Assembly: GCF_963662255.1 (NCBI RefSeq) | Contig: NC_085052.1 | Coordinates: forward strand, 29,770,654-29,834,653 | Length of the DNA stretch: 64,000 nt | Reading direction: 5' to 3' | Source: Cinclus cinclus | Lineage: Eukaryota > Chordata > Aves > Passeriformes > Cinclidae | Shown: piece after piece, positions 1 through 12,763 of the stretch | Layout of the letters: each line of letters starts with the position of its first letter | Position numbering within the stretch: the stretch's first letter is position 1 | Position numbers and translations under genes: made by a program | The notes under the pieces: model-generated | What the model saw: only the letters and a program-made list of their open reading frames with translations | Database searches by the model: none | Told to the model about the DNA's origin: nothing

Positions 1-219
1 GCTGGTGATTGTATTGTCAGAGATGCCTGGTCCTTGAAGCTTGGAATCTGACTGTCTGTTGAAGATTCACTGACAGTCTTAAAAGCCCTTTGGCTCTGTT
101 ATGCAGTTTTATTTAGGGACATTGGGATAACTGAGAGCTATGTAGAAAATTTGTAACAATTTCTCATAGCAACTCTAGTTGCTGCCATCTAAACTGGTAG
201 GAAGCTTCATTTAGGTTTT

Positions 220-668
220 TCAGAACAGGAAAGATGTGGACATGTTAGAGTGGGTCCAGAAGAGGGCCATAAAAATAATCAGAAGCATGGAACCCCTGTC
301 CTATGAGGAAAAGCTGAGGTAGTTGTTGTTGTTTGGTGTGGAGAATAAATGGTTTTGGGGAGACTCTATTGCAGCTTTTGAAAACTTAGAGGGGACTTAC
401 AAATAAAATGGGTAGAAACATTTTAGTAGGGTTTATATGATAGGACAAGGGGTTTCAAACAAAAAGAGGGAGGATTTAGACTAGACACAAGGAAGATATT
501 TTTACTATGAGAATACTCAAACACTGCCACAGGGGATGGATACCTCATCCCTGGAGACACGCATGGTCAGAGCTCTGAGTATCTTAATCTATTTGAAGAT
601 GTCCCTGCTCACTGCTGGTGGGTTGCAACTTTAAAGATCCCTTCTAACACAAACTGTTCTATGATTCT
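220..668 (+). mobile_element. CR1 LINE 3' fragment
   Basis: Diverged CR1 hallmarks appear in order: GGGTCCAGAAGAGGGCCAT, an AGGAAAAGCTGAG-like segment, GGAGGATTTAGACTAGACAC, AAGGAAGATATTTTTACT, and the terminal CAAACTGTTCTATGATTCTAT at 647-668. It is 5'-truncated like most avian CR1 copies and non-coding. Confidence 0.85.
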
Positions 669-3600
669 ATTTTTATTTTGCTGTTTCAGCATTTCTGGCC
701 AATTTAATTCTTTCTTTACCCCTGTATCTTCTGTGGATTGGTCAGTGTATACTCCCAACTGCATACAATGGCACACACTTGTTGAGAGGCACAATATCCA
801 TTTATGGTTTTTATGCAAGTGGATTGGGTTAACCCTAAACACTGACAAATGCCAGTGGACGAAGACTGAGGTCGCATCAAAGACAGTGTTGTGTATTTTC
901 AGAACATGAAAATACAGCTAAGAAATCTTTATGGAAGTTGTCAAGAAGTTTTCAAAACTCACATTCCCCATAATAGACTATAATTGAAGGGGCAAAAAGT
1001 ACTTAGACATTTATCACTAAATTTATAGAATTCCCTAAATGGAAAGCTAAATAGTTCATAGTTTATGAACCATATAGAAATTCCAACACAATACTTAGAA
1101 GTTCTTTGAATGATTTACCTATGTTCTAAACATGTCATGGACAAAGAAATATCATCCTGTAAAGGCTTAACCAAACTATCAAGTACTTATAAAGATGTCT
1201 ATCAACTCTTTATAAGCTGGTGAAAGCACCTGCTTAAGAGCAAACAGTTCAAGTTATAAGTAACAACGTTGCCTACACTGACTCCTTTCTCAAGTTTCAA
1301 GACTTCTGGATTTTCCTGAAATATTTCAAACTATGATTTTTCAAACAGTCTGGTGTTTTCTGAAAGTTCTAGCAGAAGAGCAATCAGTACCTAGAAACAG
1401 TGATGGATTGTTGACAGTGATCTGTCTTGTTAGAGACAATGGAAAATTTTCTTGAGTTTAGTGCCATATGCACTCTGAAAAGAGTAAGCAATTGGTAACA
1501 AAAGTAGCAATGTCCTGTGGGACGCTGCCAAAATTCTCTATATGTACTAAAATTTTCTTCACATTTTTCTTTTTTTGAGCTAGTTATGTATCCAGAAAAC
1601 AACTCTTCTGTGGTTTTCAAGACACATAGATCTTAAACCCAAGTGAAGATCTGCAGATTAAACACTAGTTTGGCACCATTTAATTAACGATTTCCATTAA
1701 AATGTAAGTCTGAAAATTTGAAAGCAATGATCAGTTTCCCCTTTATTTTTGCCTCACATATCCACATTTTCCAAACTTTTTAATAGGTTCATTTAAATGC
1801 ATCTGGCATATTTTCAATGTCTCTCTGTTGGGAAATGCAGAGAATGTTTCCTCATGCAGTATACCACAATCTTTAAATGTAGAGGCAATACAAAAATCAT
1901 AATTCTCTTTCTTGATCCTCTTTAATTCTCCAGTTCCACAAACAAAATCCAGACCATGAAATCCAACATCTTGCTCGAACAAAGTCAGAGTCTGAATCCA
2001 GACACAAGGATTATTTACTGAGACTGCCATTGTAGCAGACCTCTCTTATTTACAGTGAGACAACTCTGGTCTCCACTAGTGGTACACTGCAAGGTGATAA
2101 TTTGTAACTTCTCTTAGGGTCTCATAAGCTAAAAGCAAAATAAGGATTCCAAGTGTACATGGAACAACAAAATTCTACTTGACACTCAGGTACTCTGTGG
2201 TCTCAGAAAGGAATTTTTTCTGTGTTGATTTTGGCTTCTGAGGAACCATGGTGTTTACAGCCCATAGCAGAAACTGAGGTTTGAGTTTGGGCCTTTTTTG
2301 TAGTAAAAACTTTAGTTGAAAAGTTTTCTATAAGCACCTGCATTTTGTTTTAGCTGATAAAGGGAAAACAAAACAGAAAGTAGATTAAACAGCATGAAAA
2401 AAATACTGCTTACAGTTAAATATCATTTTATGGATGGCAGCCTATTACCAGTTCTAGAAAAAGATGTTCACATGAGATTCAAACACTCAACAACTAAGCA
2501 TACTTACAATAACATTAGACCAGCTTGAGAACTATCAAAATTGCCAGTGTTGCCATTTCAGATATATACATGCATCCATTTTTGCAGGTATATCATAATG
2601 TGAGTTAACAGAAGGCACTGTTTGTCCTGTAGTTATATAGACTGGCTAGTTTTGGCCAAAGTCCCTTTGTACTGCAAGTGGTATTTGTGAGGATAGAAAC
2701 AAAGAATTATTTTACAGCAACCTGTGTTTGACCTGAGGTATAAATCACCACAAAAAGATATGCTTTTTGAGTGTGATGGCTGTGAGAGACTCCCACACAC
2801 ACTGCACAAGAGGAGTTTGGGCCTAGATGATAAGGATTTGGAGGTGGTGTGCTCTGCTCCAGACTTCAAGATCAGGAGTGGAAACACACAAAACAATTTG
2901 ACATTTGAATAGTGCTAAATCTAGGAAGGGAGATTAAATTGTATCTTTTTCTTGGAAACTCATGGTCACCAGAAGAATTTGTGCCAGCAAACAAATAATT
3001 AGTTTAAATCCAATGCACATGTTCAGCTAAATAGAGTTTAATTCACAATGGGCTTGCTCTCCTTGAGCTACAGCTGATCACAAATGCTTTCCAAGCAGGG
3101 TAAAACTGATGTTCTAGTTTGGTAACATTTCACATTTATTGCATGGTGAAAGGTTATTGTGAAAGGGTGTTGAGAACTAAGCCTATACCACAGTATCACA
3201 GGTCTTGGCTTGCTGTACAGAGGATTTGTTAGGAAAGCAGCTACATTGGTGCAAATCCTCTGTATTGGCAGAGCAAACAACCACACACACTACCCAGTGT
3301 TGCAATCCATCTGGGTTTCAAGTGGGGATTAAATTCTGCAACTCAGGCTAGACAGAGGAACTATATAGCTACAAACCCTTATGTTGCAGGAGCACACACA
3401 AATTGAGGGACTTAACTACTTCCCCACAGCAAATTCATCCATGAGCTCTATAGTCACAAGCATAGAAATAGATGGGAGAGGAGAGGAGAGGAGAGGAGAG
3501 GAGAGGAGAGGAGAGGAGAGGAGAGGAGAGGAGAGGAGAGGAGAGGAGAGGAGAGGAGAGGAGAGGAGAGGAGAGGAGAGGAGAGGAGAGGAGAGGAGAG

Positions 3601-6600
3601 GAGAGGAGAGGAGAGGAGAGGAGAGGAGAGGTCTGTTCTTGTTCTGCCTCAGTTTTACATCTGAACATAAGGATGGATAAGCCTCAAACAGTTTAACACT
3701 TTACATTAGTTCATTATCTCTTTTTCTGGACAAATATTGTGTAATTATGAAATCACACAAGCTTTCCTTGATCAATTTTGTTCTTTACAAAAGACTAGTT
3801 TGGTGTGGCTAAAGATATTCACAACATTTAATAAAACTGTGAAAATAAATTAGTGGAAAGGCTTGTCTTTATTCTCCTGCCATGGCATTGTTGTTCTTTC
3901 CAGTGTTCTTTGGAGTGTATTCTTCAAAGGCTTGTCCAAGCTGGCTATAAGCCTTTTTATTTAAAAAGAAGAACTGTATTAAGACATGATTTTGAGCCAT
4001 GCTGGATAAACAGGAACTGTCCATCAAACCAGAGTTAACAAATATTTATTTGTTAGAACCACTAGAACTCAGGAACTCTGCTGTCACTTCACTTCTGGTA
4101 TTTATAAGTCCAAAGCAATGGGAGATTCAGGCAAGTTTTCCAAAATCAGGACTGGATTCCCTCTGCATTACTTCTGTATAATAAAGATTCGACATTTCCA
4201 CAACCTATTTCTTCTCAGGAAAAAAATATTTCACTGTTACAACAATCTGCCAGTGAAGTCATTCCTCTCACAGTTTCCAAGTCAGCATATTTTACCCAGA
4301 CAAACCTTTGCCAGTCTTATGTAGGTTTGTCTAGTATGAATACAATGTGATTCACGGTGGTGATTGTTTCAGTGTTTATAAAATAATTTTTATAACACTG
4401 TATAAGGATGAGGTAAAGCTTCACCAGAAGGTTATAGCATACCTCCTGACGTTTTGACTCTTGTTCTACTCACAACTCTCACTGAACCATGTATAATGTT
4501 TTAGGTTTGGATTTGCCAAATCCTCATGGGGAAGAGCTAAATCCTCTCACTACTCAGATTTGTTGTATTAAAACTGTAATAAGGCCTTTTAAGAAAGGCT
4601 CTGAAAGCCCTCAGAAAGGCTCCTAACAGTGATTCTGATGTCTCTTAGATGACAGACTTCAAAGCCAGTACAATCTTTGCCACACATGGATGTGGAGAAC
4701 AGGAGCTCCACCTGCCCTAACACCAAATGACAGGGAATAGGAATGGAAGCCAGAGCTGGCCACAGCCTGCTGGAGGAGGCAGAGCAGGAGAATATTCAGC
4801 AAGAGAATGCCACTGTGTGAAGCCTGTTCCAGGCCAATGTGGCAGTAAAGGGCTACAGTAATCACAGTCACAACCCCAAGACAATAGAGGATAAAACATT
4901 AAAAACATCTCAATAAATTGTAGCATAATGAATCATTGGCTTCCAAGCCTGTCTGGAAAGCCTGGGATTTGCTCATCCCCATGTCCCATATGACCTCCTG
5001 TGTCACCACAGTTCACTAACAGAACTGAGCACACAAATGCTCCCTGCTCCACCATAGCACAAAGGTCTATGCTTGCTTCATTGTCAGTCACTCCTCTTGC
5101 TTCAAGGCACTGGTTGATAACAGCTGAGAGCATTTACAGGAAGGTCACAGTCTACCTCCATCCTATAACATGTAGTGAGCACTGAAGAGTACAAATGCAA
5201 ATATCAAATATCACAAAACAGATTTTGTTTCATTTTTCTGCAGAAAAAAAAAATACCTCTCCCAAATCATTTATCCTTTAAGAACTCAGACATTTAATGA
5301 AAGCCATGAGTCACCTGGAGCTCCTGTAGTCAGACTAATGTAACTGCAGCTTGATAATGGTGTAGCAATGAAAAGACTCACAATCATAAACATTTTTGTC
5401 ACCTTAGTATCTTCCATGAAAGAGGAAAAATCCAAGTCTTGATGTGACTGTTATCAGTCTGTCTTGTGTCTGGGTTCAAAAGATATTGTCATAAAAGTTA
5501 CACAACCGTCAGCCAACAATTATTCTTAACAGCAAATTCAATAAATTATTTTGTCATCCATTCCTGGAAGCCTAGAACTTACATAGCTTCTTCTCATCTA
5601 TTCCATGTGCACTTTGAAGGATAACGACACTCCATCTCTGCTTATAGATTCGACACCTGTAATTTTGCACAAAAATAAGCACAATATTAAAAGCATAAAA
5701 TAATTTTTCAAAAATCAGTAAGGACTATAAATGAAAGTTGGTGGAAAGAGAGCAAGTGTTCTGTGAAGATCATTAGCTTTCCATTCTACTGTCTAATTAA
5801 TTTAAGGCTGAAATGGAATTATCATACTTTAAAGGTCAGATGATTTACTAAATACTTGCACTTTTTTCCCCTGAATTAAACATACAGTCTTAGTATGCAA
5901 GGCATAATTTTAATGCAAGGAAAATATCCTACACCCAGCAACTATAGATCAGTGAAAAATCAGGAAATCCTGCCTTCGCTGGCGTGAGAAAGTAAGTAAA
6001 TAAAACTATCCTCAGACTAGCAAAGTTCCTTCTCTGATACAGCTGAGAAGCTTTTTGGTGTTGGACTCAGTCTGGGATTAAACACGGGAGTGCAATTTCT
6101 AAAATTGTCAGGCAAGAACTTTTCAAACAAATTCATTTTCAAGTCCTGAAGGAAATATATGAAATAGAATCAAGCCATCCAGTACTCATAAAACACAGCT
6201 AATTTAAAGCAAACTATATAACCTGTTGCGTGGGTGGACTTTTATCTCATGTGGGTTTAGTTAGCAGAGCTAAAAATATTAGCCAATACAAGATTGGAGG
6301 CCGTCCTCTGAACAGATGCAGATGATAACCCTTGTGAGCTCAGCTGTATGCTCCAATTGCCTTGCAAATGATAGTGTGTTTCCAGCACAAATTACAGGAA
6401 TTCAGACTGTTTGTTTGTACAGAGTGAAATTGCACAACTATACAATTCTGCACGCAAAATACTGCGGAAGCACAGTGGAGGCTTCCTCGTTGGGGCTCTG
6501 AGTTACCAGGACTCTGCATAAATTCTTCCCAAATAAAATAATCCATCCAGTTCTGGGGAGTAACTACGGTCTAGCAATCTTTCTTTGTCCTTGGTAACAC

Positions 6601-7789
6601 ATATATGCAACAAAGGTCATTATCTTTCAGTCATTTATTCTAAACTTTATGTTTAGCCAAGTTGTTAACAGTTTCTGTCCACTCGATGAGGGGTTCACAA
6701 TATCAGTGTCATTTATTTTAAAGGGTTAGGTCCTGGAATCCTGTGATCATTCTCCCACATTTCTTTTACAAATGTAAAGCACAGGGTATGCTAGTGTTTG
6801 GCATAGTAGTGTAAAGCTCATTTATGTGCTGATGGCAGTCTGTCCATGGCATCACAGAGCTCCACACAGATTAATTCCCCCTGCTGCACAGTTCAGCATC
6901 CTGATACAGCTTGCGAGTACATTGCACTATTGATACAGTATACAGCAGGAACATTTCAAGCCTTCATGATTCCATAGGGAAGCACACGAAATACAAATCA
7001 TCATAAGAAGAAAGAAGATTCAACAAACCCTGCTTGTCTTACGGCTTTCGTGATATGGGGGCTAGGTTCATTAGTTCTGCACAGAATGCCTGATCTCTGC
7101 CATTCAGATAGGAGAGCAGTTTGGCTGCAAGCCCAGCCTGCTTCTCTAGCTGCAATACTGCCAGCTCCTGCTGTCCTTAGGCCCTGCATCTCAGCCCTTC
7201 ACCTTTCAGAATGGCTGCGTTGTCAGAAACTCCCTGTGACCGTCACTAAACATCACTGACCTGAAGCACCGCCACATGAGCTGGGCACCTGGCCCCCACA
7301 GTCCTCCCAAATCCTCCTCAACAGCACAGGATCACCCAAGGTGGAAAATGGAATCCAAGACACTGAGTAAGCAGAAAATTCCTTTAAGACCAGGCTACTG
7401 GGCCGTTCCTCAAATTTACCTAAGCATTTCAGCAATACGTTCTACAATCATTTGAAATGCCTTATGGAGCTGGATTACTTAGTACATCCCACTGTTGTTC
7501 TCTTTAAACTTCTGTTAAGAGTATTATTGATAGAGAGGTCAGACCCCCTGAGGACAGTGTAAATGGAAAGCATCCTGGGCAGAAAACAGTCTGAACGTTG
7601 TCTTTAAGCTATGATTTAGCATGAAAGTTCTGTGTGGGGAAACTGAGGCGAGCAGTGCGGTGGGATTTACTCGTCAGACTAGTCAGCAACGTTAAACACG
7701 GGAGTATTCACAGTTCGGGGAGGCACACACACCCTGATCCCACAGTCAGGTTCCACATTTCATCGTGCGGATGTTCACAGGGAGCAGGG
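669..7789. other. Upstream gene-free DNA
   Basis: AT-rich sequence with many stops in all frames. Apart from the GGAGA array at 3475 I see no exon-like structure, RNA gene or intact mobile element. The small open frames are isolated, have no recognisable domains and are not supported as genes. Confidence 0.7.
3475..3632 (+). repeat. (GGAGA)n pentanucleotide microsatellite, about 31 units
   Basis: About 158 bp of uninterrupted GGAGA units form an all-purine strand. The array is open in several frames (Arg-Gly-Glu-Glu type on +, Leu-Leu-Ser-Ser type on -), which makes spurious small ORFs. Confidence 0.97.
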
Positions 7790-8109
7790 AGGAGGCGGCT
7801 GGGGACCCCACCCTCCCGCGCGCGGAGTTGATGCCATTACGGCCTCTCCCCGCACGGGGCCCCGCAGGATTTCCTGCCTCCGCAGCCCCTCAATTCCTGG
7901 AAACGGTGTCTCCCGAGGGCAGGAAGGGCGAGCGCGCCGCCCCAGAGCCCCGTGAAGGGCGCGGCGACCCCCGGCCCTCAGAGCGGAGCAGCGCGCGCAG
8001 CCCCACGGGCCCTTCCCGCGCGCGCGCGCGCGCTGCCGTAACGGCCGCGGCAGCAGCTCCGCGTGCCGGGGCGCGCTCACGTGACGGCGCTGGTTGGCCG
8101 GGGCGCGCG

Positions 8110-8296
8110 CGCCCGCTCCGCTCCGGGCACGGCACAGAACAGAACGGCACAGAACAGAACGGCACAGCACGGCACAGCAGGGCGGGACAGCACCGCGCCC
8201 CAGACACCGCCCCGCACCCGAGACACCGTACCGCCCTCCGCACCCCGCCGAGCGTCACTTCTGTCCTGCCGCCAGCCGGCCCCGTTCCGCGCTCAG
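8110..8296 (+). other. Candidate non-coding first exon in CpG island 1
   Basis: The sequence CGCTCAG|GTGAGA gives a near-consensus donor with GT at 8297-8298 at the heart of the CpG island, just as expected for a first exon. The 5' end is a guess. The exon would contain the short tandem repeat at 8130-8180. Likely partner exons are 12668-12763 and the RHOBTB1 ATG exon. Confidence 0.45.
8130..8180 (+). repeat. Short tandem repeat, 15-bp unit
   Basis: Two perfect copies of CGGCACAGAACAGAA (8130-8144 and 8145-8159) are followed by degenerate GGCACAGCAC-type copies. They lie within the presumed first exon of CpG island 1. Confidence 0.85.
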
Positions 8297-8320
8297 GTGA
8301 GACGCTGCGGCCCCGCTGCC

Positions 8321-8350
8321 GGGACGGGACGGGACGGGACGGGACGGGAC
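8321..8350 (+). repeat. (GGGAC)6 pentamer array, G-quadruplex motif
   Basis: Six perfect GGGAC units start 24 bp after the candidate exon 1 donor. The G3-N2 periodicity meets the standard G-quadruplex pattern on the coding strand. Confidence 0.9.
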
Positions 8351-8600
8351 GGACGGGCGGGCGGGCGCGCGCCACCGTCGGTCGCTGTGGGTGACCCAGC
8401 GGGGCCGCACGCCGTGGGAAGCTGCGGCGGAGGAAGGAGCGGCGGGCGGCCGGGGCGCTGCGGGGCCGGGACCGGCGGGCCGGGGGCGCTCCCCGTTCCC
8501 GGGCGGCTCCTGACAGCTCCTGGCTCCTGCCCCAGGAAGGTCTCCGCACCTGCTCTGCTCGCCCTGATGTCCCGTTCCCTCCCGCGGTAAGGTCAGAAAT

Positions 8601-11600
8601 GCTGACGGCTCGCTTGGGTGTCAGGCGGTCCTGCTGCATCGCTCCCGAGCCATTCCGTACCGTTAGAAGTGTTCATTGTTTCTCATGGTGCAGGCAGGGC
8701 GCTGGTGTATCTATCTCTACACCTGGCATGACTTTTACTCGCTCTTGCTGAGGGCTTCTTTACAAAATTCATCCTGGCTGATCCCTGTTTTGTGAAAACT
8801 AAACGGACAAAATTAAAATCTGTTCATATTTCAGTTTCTAGGTATTGGTTTGGCACATTTGCCGTAGAAATTAAACTTTCTTCTTGCGTAGAATCTTCCA
8901 GGTGCTTTCTGCGTGCACTTTGTTTGAAAAGCAATTTGCTGAATTAACATGCACAAAGATAACTTGAGTTGACATACTAGCAGCGTGCTATCTATCTCGT
9001 GAGCAAAAATGGAATATTCCTGCCCTTAGGTTCCTTTTTAATCTTAAATTATTAATGGTTCTCTGCATTACAAGAATGAAATTTGTAGTTGGCACAGAGT
9101 GCAAATGCATGTACAGAACTGGATACAAGAGGAGCTGGCTATAGAGAAGGACGTGCCTCCTCAAAAGACCTAGCAGGAGAATGATGTTAAAAAAGCTCTT
9201 TCTCTCCTTTTGCAATTGCTGAGAAACTATGGGGAGAAGCAGTAGACCTGACCTAGCCCAACTCTTTTGCAGGTCTTGGAAAAAAGGAATGAGAAAAGGG
9301 AAAAAACTTTTACCTACTGGGGGAGCATAGGAAAATAGAGCTTTAGAGTTACTTGCTTTTTTGTTTAGTAGCAGTTTAACTGAGTGGTTGGGGGTGCTCC
9401 TAAATTAGGGTTAGTGGCAATCATAATATCTCATCTTCTTTTAGAACCTGATTGTCAACTTTGCACCAAAGGTTGTCATTTGTACTTGGTTAAATGAAAA
9501 TATTTATATCACATGTCATCATGCTATTATCTATGCAACCAATACAGGAAAAAGTTCCTTTTTCTTTGAGAGACCTTGGAAAAAAGCATACTTGCTGAAA
9601 CTGAGATAGAAAGGGCAAAACACTTGCATTTGGTATGGATCCAGTAACATTAAAGGTTTTAAAATATGTTGAGAGGAAATGTTGGTTTAGGTATCAATGG
9701 GAAGTAACATTTCTACTGTCTGTTCAACCATGTAATGTAGAGGAAGTGAGATGTGTCATAGTAAAGATTACAAGAGTGAACTAAGGTTCTGCTCTTTCTT
9801 TTACTTAAACTTCTCCCAGTATTTGAACTTTTAAAGGCAAAAGTTTGAAGTGACACCATATTAAGCAAGTCAGAAACATAAGGCTTAAAAGCAGATTTCT
9901 TCCATGTAATCCCCCAAAGATTTGTTGAAGAGATTTGGGGCAGATGTACTGTGAATATGTGATGTTACAGAAACTGAAACCAATGCACAGAGATGATGGG
10001 TTAGTCAAAGGAAACTCATAAAAAAACTTGAGAGGATAAATTTCTACAATAGTGTTAGTTTGTTAATAAAGTAATAATAATAATAATAATACCCCCCAAC
10101 AAACCAAACAAAACAGGAGTGGGGCAAAGACTGGATCAATCCAGCTAAGGCTTCTGAAGCTTTTTCACAGAGGTGAAGCTAAGGTGGATTTGAGGGAAAA
10201 ACTGGGCTGAGTTTTCTTGAGTTTTCTGTAGTGTCAGTGTGTAAGAGGAGTGTCTTGTCCACCACAGAAGAGGCTTCTAGACCAGATTAGACATGACTGT
10301 TGGCCACAAGGAGTCATCCTAGGAGCCTAGTGTTCCACCTGGCATCTTCTGTGTTCCTTCTATACTTGTTTTGCACTGCAAATGTTTCACTTACTGACCT
10401 GCAGCAGGTGTTTCTGTTCCTTACCTTCCTGCCTATTTAGAAGAAATTCTCCCCTTTGCAGAATTACACCATGCAAGTACAACCCTCACTGAATTACCCT
10501 GTGTTCCAAAAGGTTTTAGTTTCTCTTAGCACACGGTGACCTTGCTGCATGTCCTGCACACAATATCTCAGTGTGCTTGTTTTTGTGGGTGAGCATTAGC
10601 TCAGATAATGCCTGCCTGGGCGAAGAGCAGATGGGCGAGAGAAGGAAGTGCACTGCCACGACCAGAACTAATACTTTCTCTGTAGGCACACAGGGTGAGA
10701 GTCACAGCAAGCCAGATCTCTTCTCAGCTGTGAGCTTCTTGAGACTCTGGTGCATATAAAGTTTAGCTGCTCTGTTCTTCTGAGTGCAGATCATCATGAC
10801 AGAGAGATCTGCTTCCACTACCATGGTATGAAAGATGTTTGTATTTTGGAATTGTAATAGGGTAGAACAATGCTAATTAAGAACTCAACTATCTTCAAAA
10901 CTGGAGAGTGGAAGACTGAGACCAGGGGGATGAAGGCCATAAACTTTCATCTGCAAAGTGAAACTTTTAGGCTTATGCTTTGGTAATGATGAAAATCAAG
11001 TTAACTACATATCTATCTGCTTACATTCTTCAAACAACTGGTCTGACTTTACAGCATAACAACAAAAAAAAAAAATCTCAGCAAGCAGGACAGTTTTAAT
11101 GTGGCCTTTAATAGGACAATAATATAAAGGATTAATGATTGATGAAAAAGAATTGTGAATGAGCTTATGGAAGGGCTTTACATGTCTGTCTGAAAGTAAG
11201 AAGTGTCTTGATATATCCTTGGAGGTCACATCTGTAGATTTTAATGAGGGTGAAGCAGAGAAAGGCTGTTAAAAGAGAATGAGATCTCAGTGAAGTAAAA
11301 GCATAGAAAGCTCTGGGTTTATGATCAGATAAACCAGACACCCTTTTAGTGATGTAGTTTGTTCTTTTTGAAAAGGGATGTTCTGAAAGAAGCTGCAAGT
11401 AACTTCTAATCTGCCATCAATACTCAGGAAACAAGTAAACAGTAATGAATGGTGCAGTATCACATAAATGATCTATTTAAACAGTTTTAGAGCCCTGAGT
11501 ATACTAATGTCACTAATTAATAACCTGGGGGCTTGTTTAATTGTGGGTTAAGGCTGTTATTTGTAGGGCTTATGAAGGGAGCTGTATGGGCTTGCCTTGG

Positions 11601-12667
11601 AGGAAGGAAGGGTGAACACAGTAGAAAAGATGGTGAGAAGATTCTCCACAGCTGTAGCTGCATGAAACATTGCAGTGCAGGAAAACTTATATGTTTTTGC
11701 CCCTAAAATGCTTATTCATAAGTAGCAAAGGGAAGGGCAGGACCCTTAGAGGACATAAACATCAAGCCTCTAGCTCTAGTGTCAATCCTTGTGGCTTGTC
11801 TATGCCACAAAGGTGGAATGAAGTGTTGCTTCATTTCTGTTTGTTCTCTCTGTTGTGTTGTGCTGGGTATCTACAGAGGGTTGTAATTTCTGTTAGAAAT
11901 TAACTTCAGTCCCAAATTCAGTGATCCTGATAAGAAGGGAAAAATGCCCAGTGGGCCACTACTCTGTTCATTTGAAGACTCTGCATTTCACTGCTGCTAT
12001 TTAAGCTAGCATGAACCTCTGAAACCTACTTGTGCCACTGAACATTGCTTTTAGGTCAGCATCTGAGGTGAAATCAATGTTGTTCCCACCTTTGGTTCTT
12101 GGAAAACCTCCACCTTGCTCCTGGATGGGAACCAAGCCACAATAAAGTAGGCATTTACCAAACCCAAGGAAGGACATTTATAATTAATTTCATTTGTTAC
12201 CAAAGGGGGAAGCAACACAAAATTCCCAGTTCATGTGCCATCAGGCTGTCAGCTCGTATTTTAGAGTCTGTCACCTTCTTGAAGGTAGCCACAAAAACCT
12301 TCCTCAGAGTCTGTTCCCTAAGAGAGAGGAGCTGGTTAACTGGGACGCAGCCGTGTTAGGTTCTGACACATGAGGTGGTTTGGTTTTTTAAAATCTAAAT
12401 CCATAGAGAAATTATTCACAAACAAGCTCAATCTCCAGTTATGCTCAAAAGCTCATCAAACTACCCATGATTTCTTCAGTGTATTGGAGCAAAGTGTGTT
12501 TTAGTAAAGATTTCCGTTTACCTGTTTGAAACTTTAAAAGACTGTTTTGTTGACCAATCAGAATATAAAATGGATCATAAAAGATGTTGCTGTTGCATGT
12601 GTTGTAATTTTAGGTTGAAAATAGTAAGGTTCTCTTCTTTCCCCCCCCCCCCTTCTTTCCTCCTTAG
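8601..12667. other. Presumed first intron, distal part
   Basis: Between CpG island 1 and the candidate UTR exon I see only AT-rich non-coding sequence and the TAA microsatellite. No recognisable exon or mobile element was found. Confidence 0.6.
10072..10091 (+). repeat. (TAA)n microsatellite
   Basis: A short run of about seven TAA units, followed by a C-run, lies in the presumed first intron. Confidence 0.85.
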
Positions 12668-12763
12668 GAGTGCCACAGGAAGAGAAAGACATGAAGTATT
12701 TTTAATGAAATTCTGCTTTTGATCAAGCTGCTAAAAATGGATGTGAACATTTTCTCCTGTGAG
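12668..12763 (+). other. RHOBTB1: Candidate non-coding 5' UTR exon
   Basis: A long pyrimidine tract with 12 consecutive C (12641-12652) and CTTCTTTCCTCCTTAG leads into a 96-bp segment. That segment ends at TGTGAG|GTAAGT, a perfect consensus donor with GT at 12764. This is the strongest acceptor-donor pair I noticed outside the coding exons. The segment holds several ATGs, two of which open five-codon-or-shorter frames, so it would add upstream ORFs to a transcript. The link to RHOBTB1 is inferred from strand and position. Confidence 0.55.

Larger units (their letters stand above)
7790..8600 (+). promoter_or_regulatory. RHOBTB1: CpG island 1, candidate promoter
   Basis: This is an abrupt block of very GC- and CpG-rich sequence in an AT-rich region. 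It includes an alternating (CG)8 run at about 8017-8033 and a palindromic E-box TCACGTGA at 8077-8084 of the USF/TFE type. No TATA box is evident. It lies on the 5' side of RHOBTB1, 30 kb before the ATG. With the donor at 8297 it probably marks the distal promoter and transcription start. Assignment to RHOBTB1 rather than an independent non-coding transcript is inference. Confidence 0.7.

Noticed and set aside
3381..3696. RGEE or LLSS repeat peptides
   Set aside because: Translations of the GGAGA microsatellite.
7765..8639. Open frames of 130-250 codons on both strands
   Set aside because: They lie in the CpG island, where stop codons are rare. The translations are Arg/Ala/Pro/Gly-rich with no domain, and both strands are open together.
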